Source of the DNA: Morchella semilibera
Taxonomy: Eukaryota; Ascomycota; Pezizomycetes; Pezizales; Morchellaceae
Length of the DNA stretch: 64,000 nucleotides
NCBI GenBank assembly: GCA_009192285.1
Contig: WBVU01000010.1
Span: 1,362,111-1,426,110 of the forward strand
Direction of reading: 5' to 3'
The position numbers were made by a program, and so were the translations under genes. The notes below the pieces were generated by a model, which saw only the letters and a program-made list of their open reading frames with translations, made no database searches and was not told the origin of the DNA. How positions within the stretch are numbered: position 1 is the first letter of the stretch; the number at the start of each line of letters is the position of its first letter. Positions 33,171-45,700 of the stretch are shown here, in pieces.

Positions 33171-35408
33171 ATGTCTCTCAAACAGGTAAGTTGTGCCCGG
33201 ACTACTATATGTACTGAGCTGCGGTGGTGTGGGCATAGGCCGCAGAGGTTCAAGGGGCTTCCCGCTAAAAGAATCCTCTGGGACTGGGGTTTGTAGGAAA
33301 TCGAGAGCTGGGTGGAGGCTCTAAACTGTTACGACTCACAAGACTACGATGGTGCTTTGAAGATATTCGAACAAAATGCCGACACCTCAAAGATATATTT
33401 CAATATCGGAATGATCCATGCAACACTCGGCGAGCACGAGAAAGCTGTGAGTTGACGCTATTTCTTTTTTTATATATACATGTATTATATATATTCTTAC
33501 ATATATTCCTCCCTAATACTGATGGTCTCATAACTCGTTCTTCATACTAACAGATGAATGCTATGCAGGTTGAAGCATATCAAAGAGCAACAAAGCTCGA
33601 CCAATTCCTCGCCGTTGCTTACTTTCAGCAAGGGGTCTCGAATTTCCTGTTAGGGGAGTTTACGGAAGCTATGGCTAATTTCAATGAGGCACTTTTATAT
33701 CTGCGAGGGAACACCTTGATCGACTACGAACAACTAGGGCTCAAATTTAAGCTATTTTCCTGCGAGGTTTTGTTCAACAGGGGGTTGTGCTACATATATG
33801 ATCAGCAGATCGAGCTTGGGATGAAGGATTTGGAGTATGCGGCCAAGGAGAAGCAGGTGGAAGATCACAGTGTCATTGATGATGCTATTAGGGAGCAAGC
33901 GGAGGTACTATTGCCCCTTGGTACCGAGGGTCTGGGTATTAATTATCTCTTTTAGAGGTATACTGTATTTTCTGTAGGAGTCGGCGTTCTCTACCGCCCC
34001 AACGAAGCCAAGGTCCGAAACGTTAAGGCAAAGGATTATTTGGGCAAAGCCCGGTTGGTCGCAGCCTCCGACGTTCAGAATGCCTTCACCGGATTTGCCG
34101 GAACGGAAGTTAAGAAGGTGAGACCTGGAGAAGTGCCTTTACCTAACAGCAGAGACTAACCAGCGCGCAGCAAATGAATTCCGAGAACTCCGCGACCGAT
34201 GACCGCGCACCGACCGAGATTTCATTCGCGGCAACAAATCTTGTAAATCCCGATCTTACCTCTACGCGCCGGAAGTCAGATACCGCGCCCCTCGAAGGAG
34301 GGATCCGCCGCCAGCATACGGGGCGCAGATCGTCAAGTATTTCCCCCAACACCTCCACCAGAAAACGAGTTCTCATCATCGAAGCCAATACGAAGCAATA
34401 CCGTTGCCGGAGTTCCGTCGAGCGGCAGCAGTAGTAGATCACTTTCAGTCCGTGGTGCTCCCCCTCGAGCGAGAAGCCGTGACGGAGGTCGAGACGATCG
34501 GGGTGTGATGGATGACGACGAAAGGTATCTACAGCAGCAGCGAAGGCCACCTCCAGGTCATCTCCGTGGTCAATCAGTAGAGCCTCGTCGTGCGTACTCC
34601 ACTCGTGCTCCAGCTCCAGCACAACCAGCGACCGCCCAACGATCACGAACCGTCCGTGAGCGCGGCGATCGACATCAGGATGTTGATGAGAACCAGAGCC
34701 AGTACTCGGAGGATATCTATACCGCATATAGCCATGAGCGTGATTTGGCTAGGCGCGGTGGCGGCGGCGGCTCTATTAGGCGAGGCCTCACCCGCCGGGG
34801 AACGAATAGCAGACAGGAGCGCTTTGTGGATGAAGACGAATACGCTAGTGACGCTTATGAAGGGTCATCATTTGATGAGGATGAATTTGAGATGGTTGAC
34901 AATCGTAGTATTCGCAGTGGTGCTTCCCGCCGCCCTCCGGAGATAAAAAAAGTATGTATATCTCCAGTCCTAAATCCGGGAAGCTGTTTTTTTTTTTTTT
35001 TTTTAAAGAAAAAAGGGGGTCCTTGAAACAAATTCTGACCGTTTTCGTCAACTAGATCAAAGTTAAGGCTCATGGCGAAGATACGCGGATGATCATGATA
35101 AACGCCAACATTGATTTCGATGAGTTCATTACTCGTCTCCAAGACAAATTTGGTTATCGTCGCAAGACTAGGTGTAAAATTAGGGACGAGGACGGTGACG
35201 GTTTTATCAGTGTCTCTGATCAGGAGGATCTCGATATGGCGATCGCTTCGGCCAAAAAGAATGCAAGGCGTGAGCGCTCCGAGTTTGGAAAGCTTGAGGT
35301 TGGTTCTCCCGGATTTTTTGCGAAGTTCCGAAACGGTTTATTTTCGAGTTACGTCATGCGGATCTATTGCTAACTTCCCGATCATAGATTTGGGTCCACG
35401 AAGTGTAA
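33171..35408 (+). CDS. noxR: NADPH oxidase regulator NoxR (p67phox-like, about 555 aa)
   Basis: Exons: 33171-33185, 33297-33446, 33569-33904, 33956-34117, 34171-34951 (with a frame problem), 35056-35298 and 35388-35408. NoxR binds Rac and activates fungal NoxA/NoxB, which make superoxide for hyphal growth and fruiting. The N-terminus is a TPR domain (SWVEALNCYDSQDYDGALKI, TSKIYFNIGMIHATLGEHEKA, LAVAYFQQGVSNFLLGEFTE). Next is the activation-domain region (FSVGVGVLYRPNEAKVRNVK), a disordered part with FPPTPPPENEF, and a C-terminal PB1 domain (IKVKAHGEDTRMIMI...DEDGDGFISVSDQEDLDMA) ending KLEIWVHEV. Within 34171-34951 the frame must shift by one between about 34270 and 34335. A 40-nt candidate intron (34275-34314, GTCAGA...GCCAG) restores frame but is unusually short and lacks an obvious branch site. 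Confidence 0.9.
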
Positions 35409-38400
35409 ATGATCTGAAACCTGGATCACCGGAAACTCCGGCAGCCGTCATGTCCCTGTTTTGCGTCAGCCTTCCTTGCCCTATCACTAATCCTTTCCCT
35501 GGGCGAAACCCGACCATCCAAAACTCAGCCCTATGGATTATTGTTAATCTGGCTTTTACTCGATTGATATACTGGTTATGCTCTTCTTTCTCTCACTGGA
35601 CCACGACAGCTTGAAAAACTTGAGCTGGAAACAGCTGCTCCTCACTGATATGCACCACCATACCCTTTCTTATTATTTTTATTCTGAGTCTTTATTTCCT
35701 TTTACATTGGTTTGGTAGTTGGTCTTTGGTTATATACTTTGGTAGTTGGTGTTTGTTTTGTAATGTTATCTACGGGCGATGTGAGCGGGCTCGAGAAAGG
35801 GGAGGGAAGGGAGAATATGCTGGAGGGAGTTTATCAATGGACGATATTTTGTTTCTCTTGATTTTTTTTAAGCACTCTGATGTTACAATGATATAAAAAA
35901 ATGCTTCTTTTAAGTATTATAGAGTATAAGTTTAGTGGCTGGCCGGTTTAAAGCTTGGTGCTGGGCTCGATATACCGTTGATAAGCATGATGTTTCTTTT
36001 GAGATAATGGTTCCTGGTATCCTTGTTATGTGCTGCGATGGAGTGTGGTTGATTGAGGAAGATAGAGAAATATAGGGTGATGAGCGAGTGACGGAGCTTC
36101 TTTGTCATAATGGTGATTGAACCCGAATCCTTATATCCAGTATGAGTCATGGACTCAAGTAGAGAAGATCGGCCTCCGGTGTTTACGAATACCATTCTAC
36201 TCGCCTGTGGATACGAGTTTGTAGTTATCTCTCTTCTTCTTCCTAACTGATGGCGGCTTACCCCCGAACCAATCGCCAAGCTTCTTCACAACCGCAATTG
36301 CGCAACGGTCCCGGCAGCGAGGCTCTGTTACGAATAAATTCCGGGCCTTAACTCCCCTCGGGGACTGACAAATGTTCAAGTCACACCAAACAAAACTGCT
36401 GGGTTTGAGATACAAAACCCTCCGTCGGTGAGTCTTACATCCGACTCTTGGTCACTCACCCACCTGTTTGAGGTCCCATGAGTAATAATAGCTGTACCTA
36501 GGTATTACATGCAATACCCATGTTTGCATTCCGCAGTTGCGTGCGTGAAGCTGTCAAACAAGAAACACACACACACGCACAAAAGGACTCGCCAATCTCA
36601 ACCCCCGATCCCGGTGCTCGCTCGCTAGGTACATACCATGTCACTGCTGTCTATTGTCTGTAGTTGGGTAGGACTCATCCATACATGCTGGTACATACTG
36701 CTGCTATGTGTGTCAGCACCATAGCTTAGCCCAGAAGCTTAGATATACTCATATCTAATTAAACGAAACACACACCATACACTCGGGAGGGGGGGGGGGG
36801 GGCTGTGGAATGGAATGGAGCAGACACATGGCACAGGAAAACGTTAATGTTAAAACAGGCGGACTATGGATTTCCGGTTCGGGGAATGTAAACGTTAACT
36901 TTGCCCCCATACAGTACATGTATCTACCATACATGTACCTACCAGGACCTCAGGGTGGTCCGTTCATCGTCGGTATCCAGTAGTTAATTGGGGTTGCGGT
37001 AGATGTTACGATGAAGTGATATCGTGGCTCACAATAAACTATGTATATTGTGCCTCATCAGCCCTCACGGGTCACAAACGAGGTATGTAAGTTGAGGTAA
37101 TCCTTCACTGCACCCGTAAGAGGTAAACAAAACGAACTATTCATCTACCGGCTCCCGCATTCGCTTCGGAGTGAAACAGTGGGGTAATTTCGCTCAACGC
37201 TTTGCTGATGGTGATGACGATGATGACAGTACGGGGATGGGGCGGAGATAGGAAGCGGAAAGAAGAAGCTTCTTCCCTTCTAGAAAAACTCGGAAAGGGT
37301 AGCGTAAGCGGCCGCTGTCTGTAGGCACTCTACCCGCCATGCCTGCGGCCGTCGTCTCCGCATTTGAGTAATTATCAATCAAATCAACCATCGGATGGAA
37401 CTGAAGATTATGTGAGTGAGGGTGGGCAGGGCATACGGATATGTAAGCCCCCGTCGGATGGGTAAATTCAATGATGATGGATGGGTCACAGAGGTGGAAA
37501 AAAAAAACACGCACATTCACAGATTCACAAATTCACATTTTAGAGTATGGTATCATATATCACGTACCGGTGGTAAAAGTATGTAGAGAACCTACCATGC
37601 CCGGTAACATAGGGCCGAATTGAGCTTCTTCTCCACTCCTTCCTTCCCTGCCCTACACTCCCCGCTGGGGAGTCTGGGACTCTCTCCCCTCGCCGCATAG
37701 ATTAAAAAAAAAAAAAAAAATTGATGGTGGTTGTTCTCCCACTTGCACTTGCCCAACACAGTAGGCGTAGACGTCGCGCAGGGCTGCTCACCGATTCTGG
37801 GGATGGGAAGAAGCGGACGTATCGAAATCGTCGGCCCCATGTCTATCTTGATGCCGTGCAGCAGATATTTATGCTTCTTTGCGCTGGTCCGGGCTTGTTA
37901 GAGGTTGAGACCGCAGTGTGCTGCAGCAAGCAAAGAAAGCAAGCAGAGTTCTGTCTGCCTTTCGGCACGACCACCTCGAATCGAGTAGGTTTATCAAATT
38001 CGGTAGCAGTGTAGGTAAGTACAGCGCAGCAGAGTAGCATTCATCCCACCACCACCACCCCGGCCCGGGAGAGAGAGCCCAGCACTCGGTTACTGCTACA
38101 AGTAAGGAAGGTGAGTTATCATACTCTATCGTAGGGTGCTATTATTACTCTTACGGAGTGCCTTAGGTTACGTGTGGCTGTGATGTGTGCTGTGCTGTGC
38201 TGTGCTGGTTGATGCTGTGCTCAAGTTACATATGGCGCGCACACACATCACGAACGCTACCAAATCGAGATTCACAAGCGAGAGAAAAAGGCCCCCCTCC
38301 ATTTCCCTAAAGAGGAAGCTCGTAGCCGGTGCAGATAGAGAGAGGGAGAGAGGGAAAAAAAAAAGTTTTGCTTTTGCGTAAAACGATGGATGGGACTTGT

Positions 38401-41400
38401 GATGGGGATCGACAAGAGCTCGATGGTTTACCTTACCGTGATGGATGGATGGATGGATGGATGGATGGATGGCCGTATGGGGGTTTTACTTCACTTTAGG
38501 CTTCTCGCTTATGGCGGTGAGGCTCCTTCTGCTTCTGCTTCTGCTTCTGCTGCACGTGTGTGTTGCTTCTGTCTGTCTGTCTGTCTGTGTCTGTCTTGTA
38601 GAGTTGTAGTAATTACATGTAATAATAGTCGTAATGGTAGTAGTAATAAATTAGTAGAGAGTATTGTTTGTTTGGTTGATTCATGTCTAGGACCCCCAAT
38701 AAAATAGGATAAAAAATCCCAAATAGTAAAGTCTAAAGCCGTACATGTATTAACAATAGTATCTATCAAATATCAGAATCCGTGGGCCTTTTCGTCCACC
38801 TCATTTGCCGCCGCCGCCGTCGGTTGCTGTTGCTGTTGTTGTCTGTTATATGCCCTTTGAAGCTTTTTTTTTTGTTTATTTACAAGCGACATGAGAGAGT
38901 CAATGGATGACCACCACAACACCACACACTGACCAGTCCTATGCCAACAACAGTCAGTCGCCTGTGACTTTTTTTTTTTTTTTTTTTTGTTACACTGATC
39001 CAGTTACCGAAGGCGAGGGATCAACGGATCTGCGCACACGATAAAACTTTAACCCCCCCTCCCTCCCTTTCAAGACCAGCCCTAAAACCCAGCCAACCAA
39101 GTTCCATCTCGCTTCGAGGAAAGAGAAAACAAACCGGCAACGACGGTCAGTGCTCGGTAACATCGGAGCCCGTGACATTGTGGATGGAGTATGGTGTGGC
39201 GGATTGAGCCTTGGGGGGGGGGGGGGCGGCCGGTAGGTGACTCGTGCGAGAGACAAAGGGAGAGAGAGAACGATCAAGTAGGTAAGCAAGTCCCTAGGCT
39301 ATGAACAAACTTAGGCGTCACCCCTCCGAGAGTATTAAGATGGGCTTTTATGGGGGATGATGATGATGATGGGTGCTACGCGCGTCCGCGTTAGAGGCAG
39401 CCAATGGCCCGGAAGCGCCTTCCCAGTTTATCCGAAAACAGGCAGCAAAGGCGGGGACGGCCACGGCGAAAAGTCGGCATTCATCATGGTTGGCGACGAT
39501 TTGAAATCTCTATCATTGGCTTCAGGTGACAAATCCTGCTTTCAACTTTACCTGTATCTTATCGTATCGCATCGTATCGCATCCATGCTGGTTGTGGCTA
39601 CATTTAGACGAGGTACAATACTCTGGACAAGTGTAGGCGTCATGACCTCGAGTATTTGGCATCGAATCAAATCAGATATGTTGGGTTTGAGTACTTTTAG
39701 CTTGGTTAACTGCCTTTACTCCAGATTTTTTAATTGATCGCCGAGAGGAAGTTGCCAGAAATAGCAAGCGCCTGGGGGTGGTTTAATAATTGGCATCAAT
39801 GATAGTTGAGCAAGTACCAACAGCTCTAGATACAAATAAAGAAAAGCGCGATCACAACCATGATCAATGATCGTCTGGACCTCTATCGCTAATTGACCAA
39901 AATAGTTCCCTTCAGGCTTCAGGCAAGGGAAGGGAAAAAAAAATAATAAGAAAAATAAGGCACCAGCACCTAAAAGGCAAGTACCCTTTTTAATTGTAGC
40001 CCTGCGGATATCGATATCGCCGTGCATAAGGAAACTGAAGCGGGGGAGGAGGGAGGCGGGGGGAGTTTTGCACGAACGAACCTTTGGGACGGTTCCAGCG
40101 GTTGGTGTTTCTCGTTTGTTCTGCTAGACATGCTCAACAGGGGAAATGATTTCCCTGTTTTTATTTTTACTACAACCGTCGTGCCATTATTTCCCCGGAA
40201 TGCCGTCAGCCTCACGAATATGTGATGTGTGGCCGTATGAATTGGCACAGCAGATAATAATGGCTGTTTGGTAAAGCACGAGCGGAGCAGGCAGGCAGGC
40301 AGGCAGGCAGGCAAGCAAGCACCGGAAATGAGATTCCGACGTGGTCTTCTCTTCCCTCTGTCTCTATCACAACACACGCAGGTAGGTAGGATAGGTATTT
40401 CATTTCTACATGATCTTCTTGCGCGCGCGGCACATGGGGGCAGCTTCCAACAACTTCCGTGGGAACAACAGGTCGGTATGTAGACGAATAGAGTATCTGG
40501 ACGAGAATTAACCTCGCTCGGGTTCGGTCCCTGGTCGGACAAAACTGAAAGCCCTATCCCACCCCTGTCGGATACGACGGAACCAGACGAGGGAGATCTG
40601 CCTGTCTTCCAAGGAGAGAAACAGGACCCGTTCAGAGGGGGGGGGGCTCCGATTTGTCAGTGGTGGGGGGAGACCCTGTCAACTCACAAAACTAACAGGT
40701 CCAGCATCCTTTTGGGTCTTGGTTGTGAGCTTGGGGATTCCTGTGAGTTGGGAAGAGGGCCAAAGTATCCGTGCACTTCCTCCAGTTGATCACAGAGATT
40801 CACCTCAGATCACACACCCGCATATTTCAAACTCCCATTCGGAACTCCCACACAGCCCTGAGCCCTCGGATACTCGTGGGGGACAGGGGTTTGGTTTGTT
40901 CTTTTTGGGGGGGAGGGTGGATGGGATGGATGGATGGATGGCTCGCCAGGAAGGAAAGTGAGTGAACAAGAGACTGGAAATAAGGAAATGGAGCTCGGTA
41001 CATCCGTGTTCCCGTAATCCGAATATGGACATAACAGTCATCCCGACTGCGTGGATTCAAACCTTGTGATGATGCACTCGTAGTTAACAATTATCTACGA
41101 ACAAGTCCATGGATCCCGCGCCCGTCCATCAAAGCGTGAATCGTAAGGCGGATGTGTGTGGGTGGGATTTACAATTTGTGAATGAGGGAGACTAAGGTCA
41201 GTTAGTTATGTTATGTGTGGGATAGACGAGACTGGGGGGGGGGAGAGTCCACCCCCCCCCCCTCCCCCCCGTTCCATATTAAAGACCGGCGTCTGCCTCC
41301 CCACTCAGTGTTCCTTCTCTCCCCATAAGATCAATAAGCATAAGCATCATCATCAATATCCTACTTATCTATCGACCTATCTCTCCGCCATTTTACCTAT

Positions 41401-41846
41401 CTATACATCGAAGACCTCCCCAACACCACCACCACCGCCTATTACCATTACCACCACCCCTTTCTCGATCTCATACAGACAGACACTTGCTTCTGGCACT
41501 TCCAACACAGCACAGTTGCAACATACATTACAGATATTGTACACGAGTCATAGCGTCCGCCTACCCAGCCAACCGGATCTCTGAACCCGCCAAAGCAAGG
41601 TATGTAAATAATTATGCGGCTCGCTGCCAGCCAGCCTGCCAGCCTGCCTGCCTACTGCTCCTTCTTCTCAAACTCCTGCAATTCTGCACTTCACCCTCCC
41701 AGCAGGAAAAAAAATAAAATAAAAATTACTCCATTTGTGCACGGCCAACAACTGACTCACCATAATAGTTAGACTCAGAGCCTACATTAGCTAGTAGATA
41801 GCAAAGGAAAATAAATACCCACGCACTACCACCTCCTCACTTAAAT
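35409..41846. other. Intergenic, 6.4 kb, simple repeats only
   Basis: No gene is supported. It contains 14-G runs (36789-36802, 39213-39226), a TGGA microsatellite (about 38442-38471), a GCAG microsatellite (about 40289-40312) and TACATGTA sites (36916, 36930, 38616, 38743). Before the next gene there is CT/CA-rich sequence (41240-41840), probably its promoter and 5' leader. A minus-strand frame at 36197-36415 was considered and not accepted. Confidence 0.5.
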
Positions 41847-42755
41847 ATGTCGACACAATCCATCTACCCTACCACCTCATCGTTACAATATCAATCATCA
41901 TCATCACATCCTTCACTACAAACCACACAGAAGATGAGCATCACACAAACATTTTATCTGGCACACAAGGCCAGAGGTAAGCTCTCATCAGAGGCTGCCC
42001 GATCAGACCACAACCTCCGTCTTCTAGTCGGTTAGTAAATAACCTTCCTATCTCTCTTCCAATGACAATTGTTACTCACAATTACTAACTCTTACACTAT
42101 AGGCCACGCAAACCTCTTGGACACATTGATGATTCACTTGTCAGAAGCCGAGCGGGATCAGGAGAACTGGTACAACAACATGGTTCGCGGAAACGAAGAG
42201 TCAAGGGAATCAGTACAGCAATGGCCCGAGACAATCCCAGAGGAGACAGAGGAGTATGGATCATTGGCCGCCGACTACGAGTCAGACTCCGAGTCGAGTG
42301 AGGAAGAGGATGAAGACGAGGAGATGATGGATCTTGACATGGATTACGACCTTGCTCTTACCCGCGAGACATCACAATCACCAGTCTACAGCAAGTACTA
42401 CCAGACACGCGGAACTGTCATTGGCGTATCAGAGGTTGCCGAGGATGATGACTACGAAGAGGATGAGGACGACTGCGACGAGGATGGCATGTTCTCACTC
42501 ACTCGAACAACATCGCACCGCCCGCCTTCGCTCTGCTCAGATGTTTCGGACGACGAGGAGGAAGACTCGAATCCGCCTTCGCCGCCTCAGCCCACAATGT
42601 CGCATCCGCCCCTGTCGCAAAAGGAACAAGAACAAGCCCGCGCCTTCTTTGAACACAATGATACACCAGGTCTAAGCGAAGAACGGGGATCATTATTCGA
42701 ACACGATTACTTCGTACCCGATCGATCATCACCGACAATGATAAGCACGTTTTAA
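41847..42755 (+). CDS. Acidic protein of unknown function (278 aa)
   Basis: Two exons, 41847-42030 and 42103-42755, are split by a 72-nt intron in phase. The N-terminal third is well ordered (MSITQTFYLAHKARGKLSSE, then LRLLVGHANLLDTLMIHLSE), suggesting a short helical domain. The rest is highly acidic and Ser/Pro-rich, with runs such as SESSEEEDEDEEMMDLDMD and SDVSDDEEEDSN. No catalytic motif, signal peptide or membrane segment is seen. The helical N-terminus looks like a conserved fungal module, but I cannot name the family. A long pyrimidine-rich leader suggests a regulated promoter. An internal start at the Met of MSITQ is also possible. Confidence 0.82.
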
Positions 42756-45700
42756 TGTGTTGTCATTGTCTTTATTATGGTCACGATTCTTGTATATTGA
42801 TTGGACTTGTATATTTTTTTTCTTTTTGTTAGCGTGGGGCTTTTTCTTTTTTATTCATGAGCGAGCGGGTATTGGCGTTACCTTTTTTTTTTTTTGACAT
42901 AGTAATTTTTTATTGGGTAATCCAGGCGGTTGCCTCAGTTGTATATCTTCACAACTCACTTCATATCTTTTTTTTGTAATATTTTTCTGCATATCTGTGG
43001 GGTTCACATTTTTGGGACTTTCTCTTGTCATCATTTCATTGCGTGGCTGGTTTTTTTTATTTTTTTTATTTTTTTCTTATTTTATGGGTTTTTTGTTTTC
43101 TTATTACGAGGTCATATGGTTGTCCTCAAGACATAAGAGAAAGAACATGAAGATTGTATGGGGCTACGTCATAGCAATAGCAAATGGATATCCTGTTCTC
43201 CTACCCCACCTGCTATAGGAGGGGAGTGGGAGTACACGGAAAAATAACAATCTTACTACATACATACAGAACTTAAAATGTTTTCCGTCCACTATTTATT
43301 ACATATCACTATGTCTGTTTTAAACGGTCTACTAACTGTCTGATCTATATAAGCTGGTGATCTGAACCATGCTATGCATCTACATAGGTGCGTGTGTTAT
43401 TGTTCACGGGGGGGTGTAAGAGGTGTCTGGTGATTGTGGGGTAGAGGTAGGATGACTGTAACCAAATGACTACAGCGAGGTCCAAATCACAGACATATGG
43501 CTAGAGGCAAGAGACAAAAAAAGGTAGAGGAGAAGAAAAGAAACCAGTCATTTCCCATGAGATGAAGCGTTGATGCGGACGGCCGGATGTTCCGTTCTAT
43601 TACGGGGGGGGCTTAAATAATAATAAAAATAAAAATAAAGTACGCCGGTTAACGTAAAGTACCTCTGTTGTTGTTATTGTTGCCGTACTCTGGCTCCAGC
43701 GCGCGGCCGGAAGTAGTTCGTTGTCGTGTGACAGGTTCTCAAGTTCCTAAGTGGAAATGATTTCGACGACCCTGTTCCGAGGTTCCTACTGAAATTTGCT
43801 GTACTCAACTGCACTACGAAACCTCTACCCCCCCCAGGTTACACAGGGAGGGATAAAGGTAGATACATTTGTTTGGAAATACGGAGCCGCGTAACAATTG
43901 AGTCAACAATTTCCGCAGCAGCGCTTGTTTGGAAATTGGATAGGGTCTAAATGTAGGTACCTAGAGTAGGAACCTAGAGTACGTACTTGTGTTTACGTCC
44001 TATCTGTACGGGGGAGGAAGCATGTGCAGAGAGGGGTAGTGCCAAATTGCATCATTGTTCACATTCGCGCAGTGAGTTGAAATGTGCGAATAAAATTTTC
44101 CGCGCCCAACGCTCAACAATTGTGAATATTCTACTCTACCTACTCCATAGAGTAGCCCCGCACAGGCACGAGATGGGAGGAGCGGAGAGGGGGAGGGGAA
44201 ACAATATCGTCACTGAATGACCTAGTGCATCGTCGGTCATTGTCGGATTGCTTTTGAAATGAGGTCTTCATACCTATGAGGCGATATAGAAAGGGGGGTT
44301 ATAAACGGCGAAGGAAGTTTTTCCCTTTTTTTTTCCCCCTCCATGGTAGCATTAGCATAGCATGGGGCAGAAGGAGACTTGTGGAGGCTTGCTTTCTTCC
44401 CTTGTGTTAAACCCTTCTTAAAGCCGGTTGTTTGTTGTAGTAGTTTCGTTTACGTTTGTTCGCTTCTTGTTCAGGGTCCGGACCCTCGTTTTCACTGGGC
44501 CGCCCCCCGGCCCCAGACTGGGCCCTTGCTTTTAACCTTTCTCCATTATGATATCGTGCGTTACAAACCAAACAAGCGAGGTGTTTGTTCTTTTTTTTTC
44601 CCTCGTTTTTTTTTTTGCCCTCAAAGGAAAAGAAGGGGCAGTAACAAATTCATTTGCCGGGGTCTTGTTTGTATTTTTGTTTTTCCCTCCCCTCTTCTCC
44701 CCTCCTTTCTCTAGCTCTCCCCATCACCCCTCTCCGTCTGTCCGTCATGTCACGTCAGTTCGCTACCGGAACTTTGTTTACAGTGGAATTTGGCCTGGTT
44801 GGTTGGAGGGTTTCGTCGGTGTTGCATGAGGAAATCAAGATGCGTCGTTGGTCCGACTTTAATGGCTCTAAAGTAACTCTACCAACCAAGCTATCGTTCC
44901 CCTCATGTCCATCCTGCATGGAAGAGTTTGAAATCCAGCAGCAGCCGCAACAGTAGTAGCAGCACCTCCTCTTTCACGATACAGTGCAAGAGTAGTTTCC
45001 AATGTCTCCGTAGATAGAGGTGTAGGGCCCTACCGAAAAGAGGCCCTTCCCCACCTTCATGGTGTGCAAGCCTACCCAGCGCGCTGGGGGCTTTCACGAT
45101 CATTCGTGATGGTTTTTCCAGTGGCATGCAGGGTGTGAAACGTTATCGACATCGTTCCTTGGCAATGAGATAAGCTGTCAGGGATACTACTAGGAGAGAA
45201 CTCAGATTTAAGGTGACCTATGGTCTGGCTCATAGCTGTTCTGGGTTGACACCACATGGTTGTGGATGTAGGCAGGCTGTCGTGCTCCACATAACCTGGG
45301 CGTACATCATTTCCAGATGACTGGGACTACAGCTCATGGCTCAGTGTTCACACGATGATAATATCCAGTGCTAAGTTCTGTAAGCTAGTTTGTTGGATGC
45401 ATAGCATCAGAACCAGAATCTGAAAGGGGGGAAGAAAGAAAGGTATATCTGCATTTTTTTTTTCCTTGCGTCGGTATGCAGCTGCTGGAGTAATGTAATG
45501 AGTGTATCAGAGTTTTCCCACGGAAAGCATACGTGGTTGACAGACACTGCACTGTCCTGCTGCTGTTGCTGTTGAAGAGTTGCCTGCTTCGACTTTTTTG
45601 TCTTTGATACTCCCCAAGGCTACTCTGGTTTCTGATATTGCGTCCTCCTCTCTCTCAACTCCCCCCCCCCCCCCCCTGATGTGATCGAGAATTCAAATCA

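Noticed and set aside
34143-34727. 194-codon minus-strand frame within noxR
   Set aside because: Antisense to the noxR linker, whose plus frame leads into the PB1 domain; no recognisable motif.
35932-36415. Minus-strand frames of 72 and 115 codons downstream of noxR
   Set aside because: Composition is not clearly random, but no start context, splice signal or family match could be found.
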